From NCBI GenBank assembly GCA_019313505.1, contig JAFDBA010000083.1, positions 1 through 13,771 on the forward strand: a DNA stretch of 13,771 bases, given 5' to 3'. Under the pieces are notes generated by a model, which worked only from the letters and a program-made list of their open reading frames with translations, did no database searches and had not been told where the DNA came from. The DNA is from Deltaproteobacteria bacterium. GTDB taxonomy: Bacteria > Desulfobacterota > Desulfobacteria > Desulfobacterales > UBA11574. The position numbers and the translations under genes are program-made. Positions 13,626-13,771 of the stretch are shown one piece after another; the stretch's first letter is position 1, and each line of letters opens with the position of its first letter.

Positions 13626-13645
13626 GATGAACTCGTAAAAAAGTC
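13626..13645. repeat. Short boundary motif containing TCGTAAAAA
   Basis: The segment TGATGAACTCGTAAAAAAGT just upstream of aroE shares the pattern ATG, three bases, then TCGTAAAAA with ATGGCTTCGTAAAAAG at 361-376, in the gap before the ABC ATPase gene. Both lie at gene boundaries and neither ATG opens a usable frame. Probably a dispersed repeat; two copies are too few for certainty. Confidence 0.4.
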
Positions 13646-13667
13646 CGATTTAAACGGTTGGTAACGT

Positions 13668-13771
13668 TCAAAAGTGTTTACATGGTGACAGTTTAACGGA
13701 CATAATCTCAATGTCGAAGTAACCTTTTATCCCAAGTTTGTCTTTCCAATATTGTTCCCATTTATCCCTGG
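13668..13771 (-). CDS. 3' end of an unrecognised minus-strand gene (continues beyond window)
   Basis: A minus-strand frame is open from the window edge to a TGA at 13668-13670, giving 33 residues: it begins RDKWEQYWKDKLGIKGYFDI and ends EIMSVKLSPCKHF. The Trp/Tyr-rich, mixed charged composition and lack of stops are protein-like, and its position upstream of aroE in the same direction makes a co-transcribed gene plausible. I do not recognise the family. Chance openness over 100 bases is the alternative. Confidence 0.45.
   Translation of the reverse strand, partial: RDKWEQYWKDKLGIKGYFDIEIMSVKLSPCKHF

Noticed and set aside
13617..13667. Promoter for the aroE operon
   Set aside because: The short gap shows no hexamer pair with acceptable spacing on the minus strand.

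Overview
This window most likely comes from an anaerobic, Gram-negative deltaproteobacterium-type chromosome (Desulfobacterota, probably Desulfobacterales-like). That placement is inference from the gene set, moderate base composition and hairpin-rich intergenic repeats; no rRNA or taxonomic marker is present. No tRNA, CRISPR array, transposase or phage gene was seen.

Layout. Bases 1-360 are the 3' end of a TrkA/KtrA-type potassium-channel regulatory subunit. Bases 389-5495 hold a plus-strand cluster of four genes: a GldA-like ABC ATPase, an ABC-2 permease, a GldG-family auxiliary protein with one membrane anchor at each end, and a DUF4340 membrane-anchored protein. Together they look like one ABC-type envelope complex. 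A 42-codon start-less remnant (5516-5644) separates it from a 951-residue UPF0182 membrane protein (5747-8602), which is followed by a good intrinsic terminator. Next comes a two-gene unit: a membrane-anchored rhodanese (8885-9400) and a MauE/DoxX-family four-helix protein (9414-9857), suggesting thiol or sulfur chemistry at the membrane.

The minus strand from 13616 down to 9892 is a compact shikimate operon, aroE-aroA-aroK-aroC, covering dehydroshikimate to chorismate except for a Ser/Thr-type oddity in none of the steps: all four catalytic motif sets are intact. The 3' end of a further minus-strand gene (13668-13771) precedes it and was not recognised.

The least ordinary content is intergenic. 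Three gaps (2034-2155, 4394-4600, 8680-8880) carry related composite palindromic elements. Two share an 88 percent identical 59-base core inside long inverted arms. Two share a tail of about 97 bases directly upstream of a start codon, with two predicted hairpins; one helix shows a compensatory base-pair change between copies. The third element has its core replaced by a different palindrome made of 8-base units. A separate short motif around TCGTAAAAA or TTTTGTAAAAA recurs at four gene boundaries. These repeats also correct gene starts: they show that the longest reading frame of the rhodanese gene begins inside non-coding repeat.
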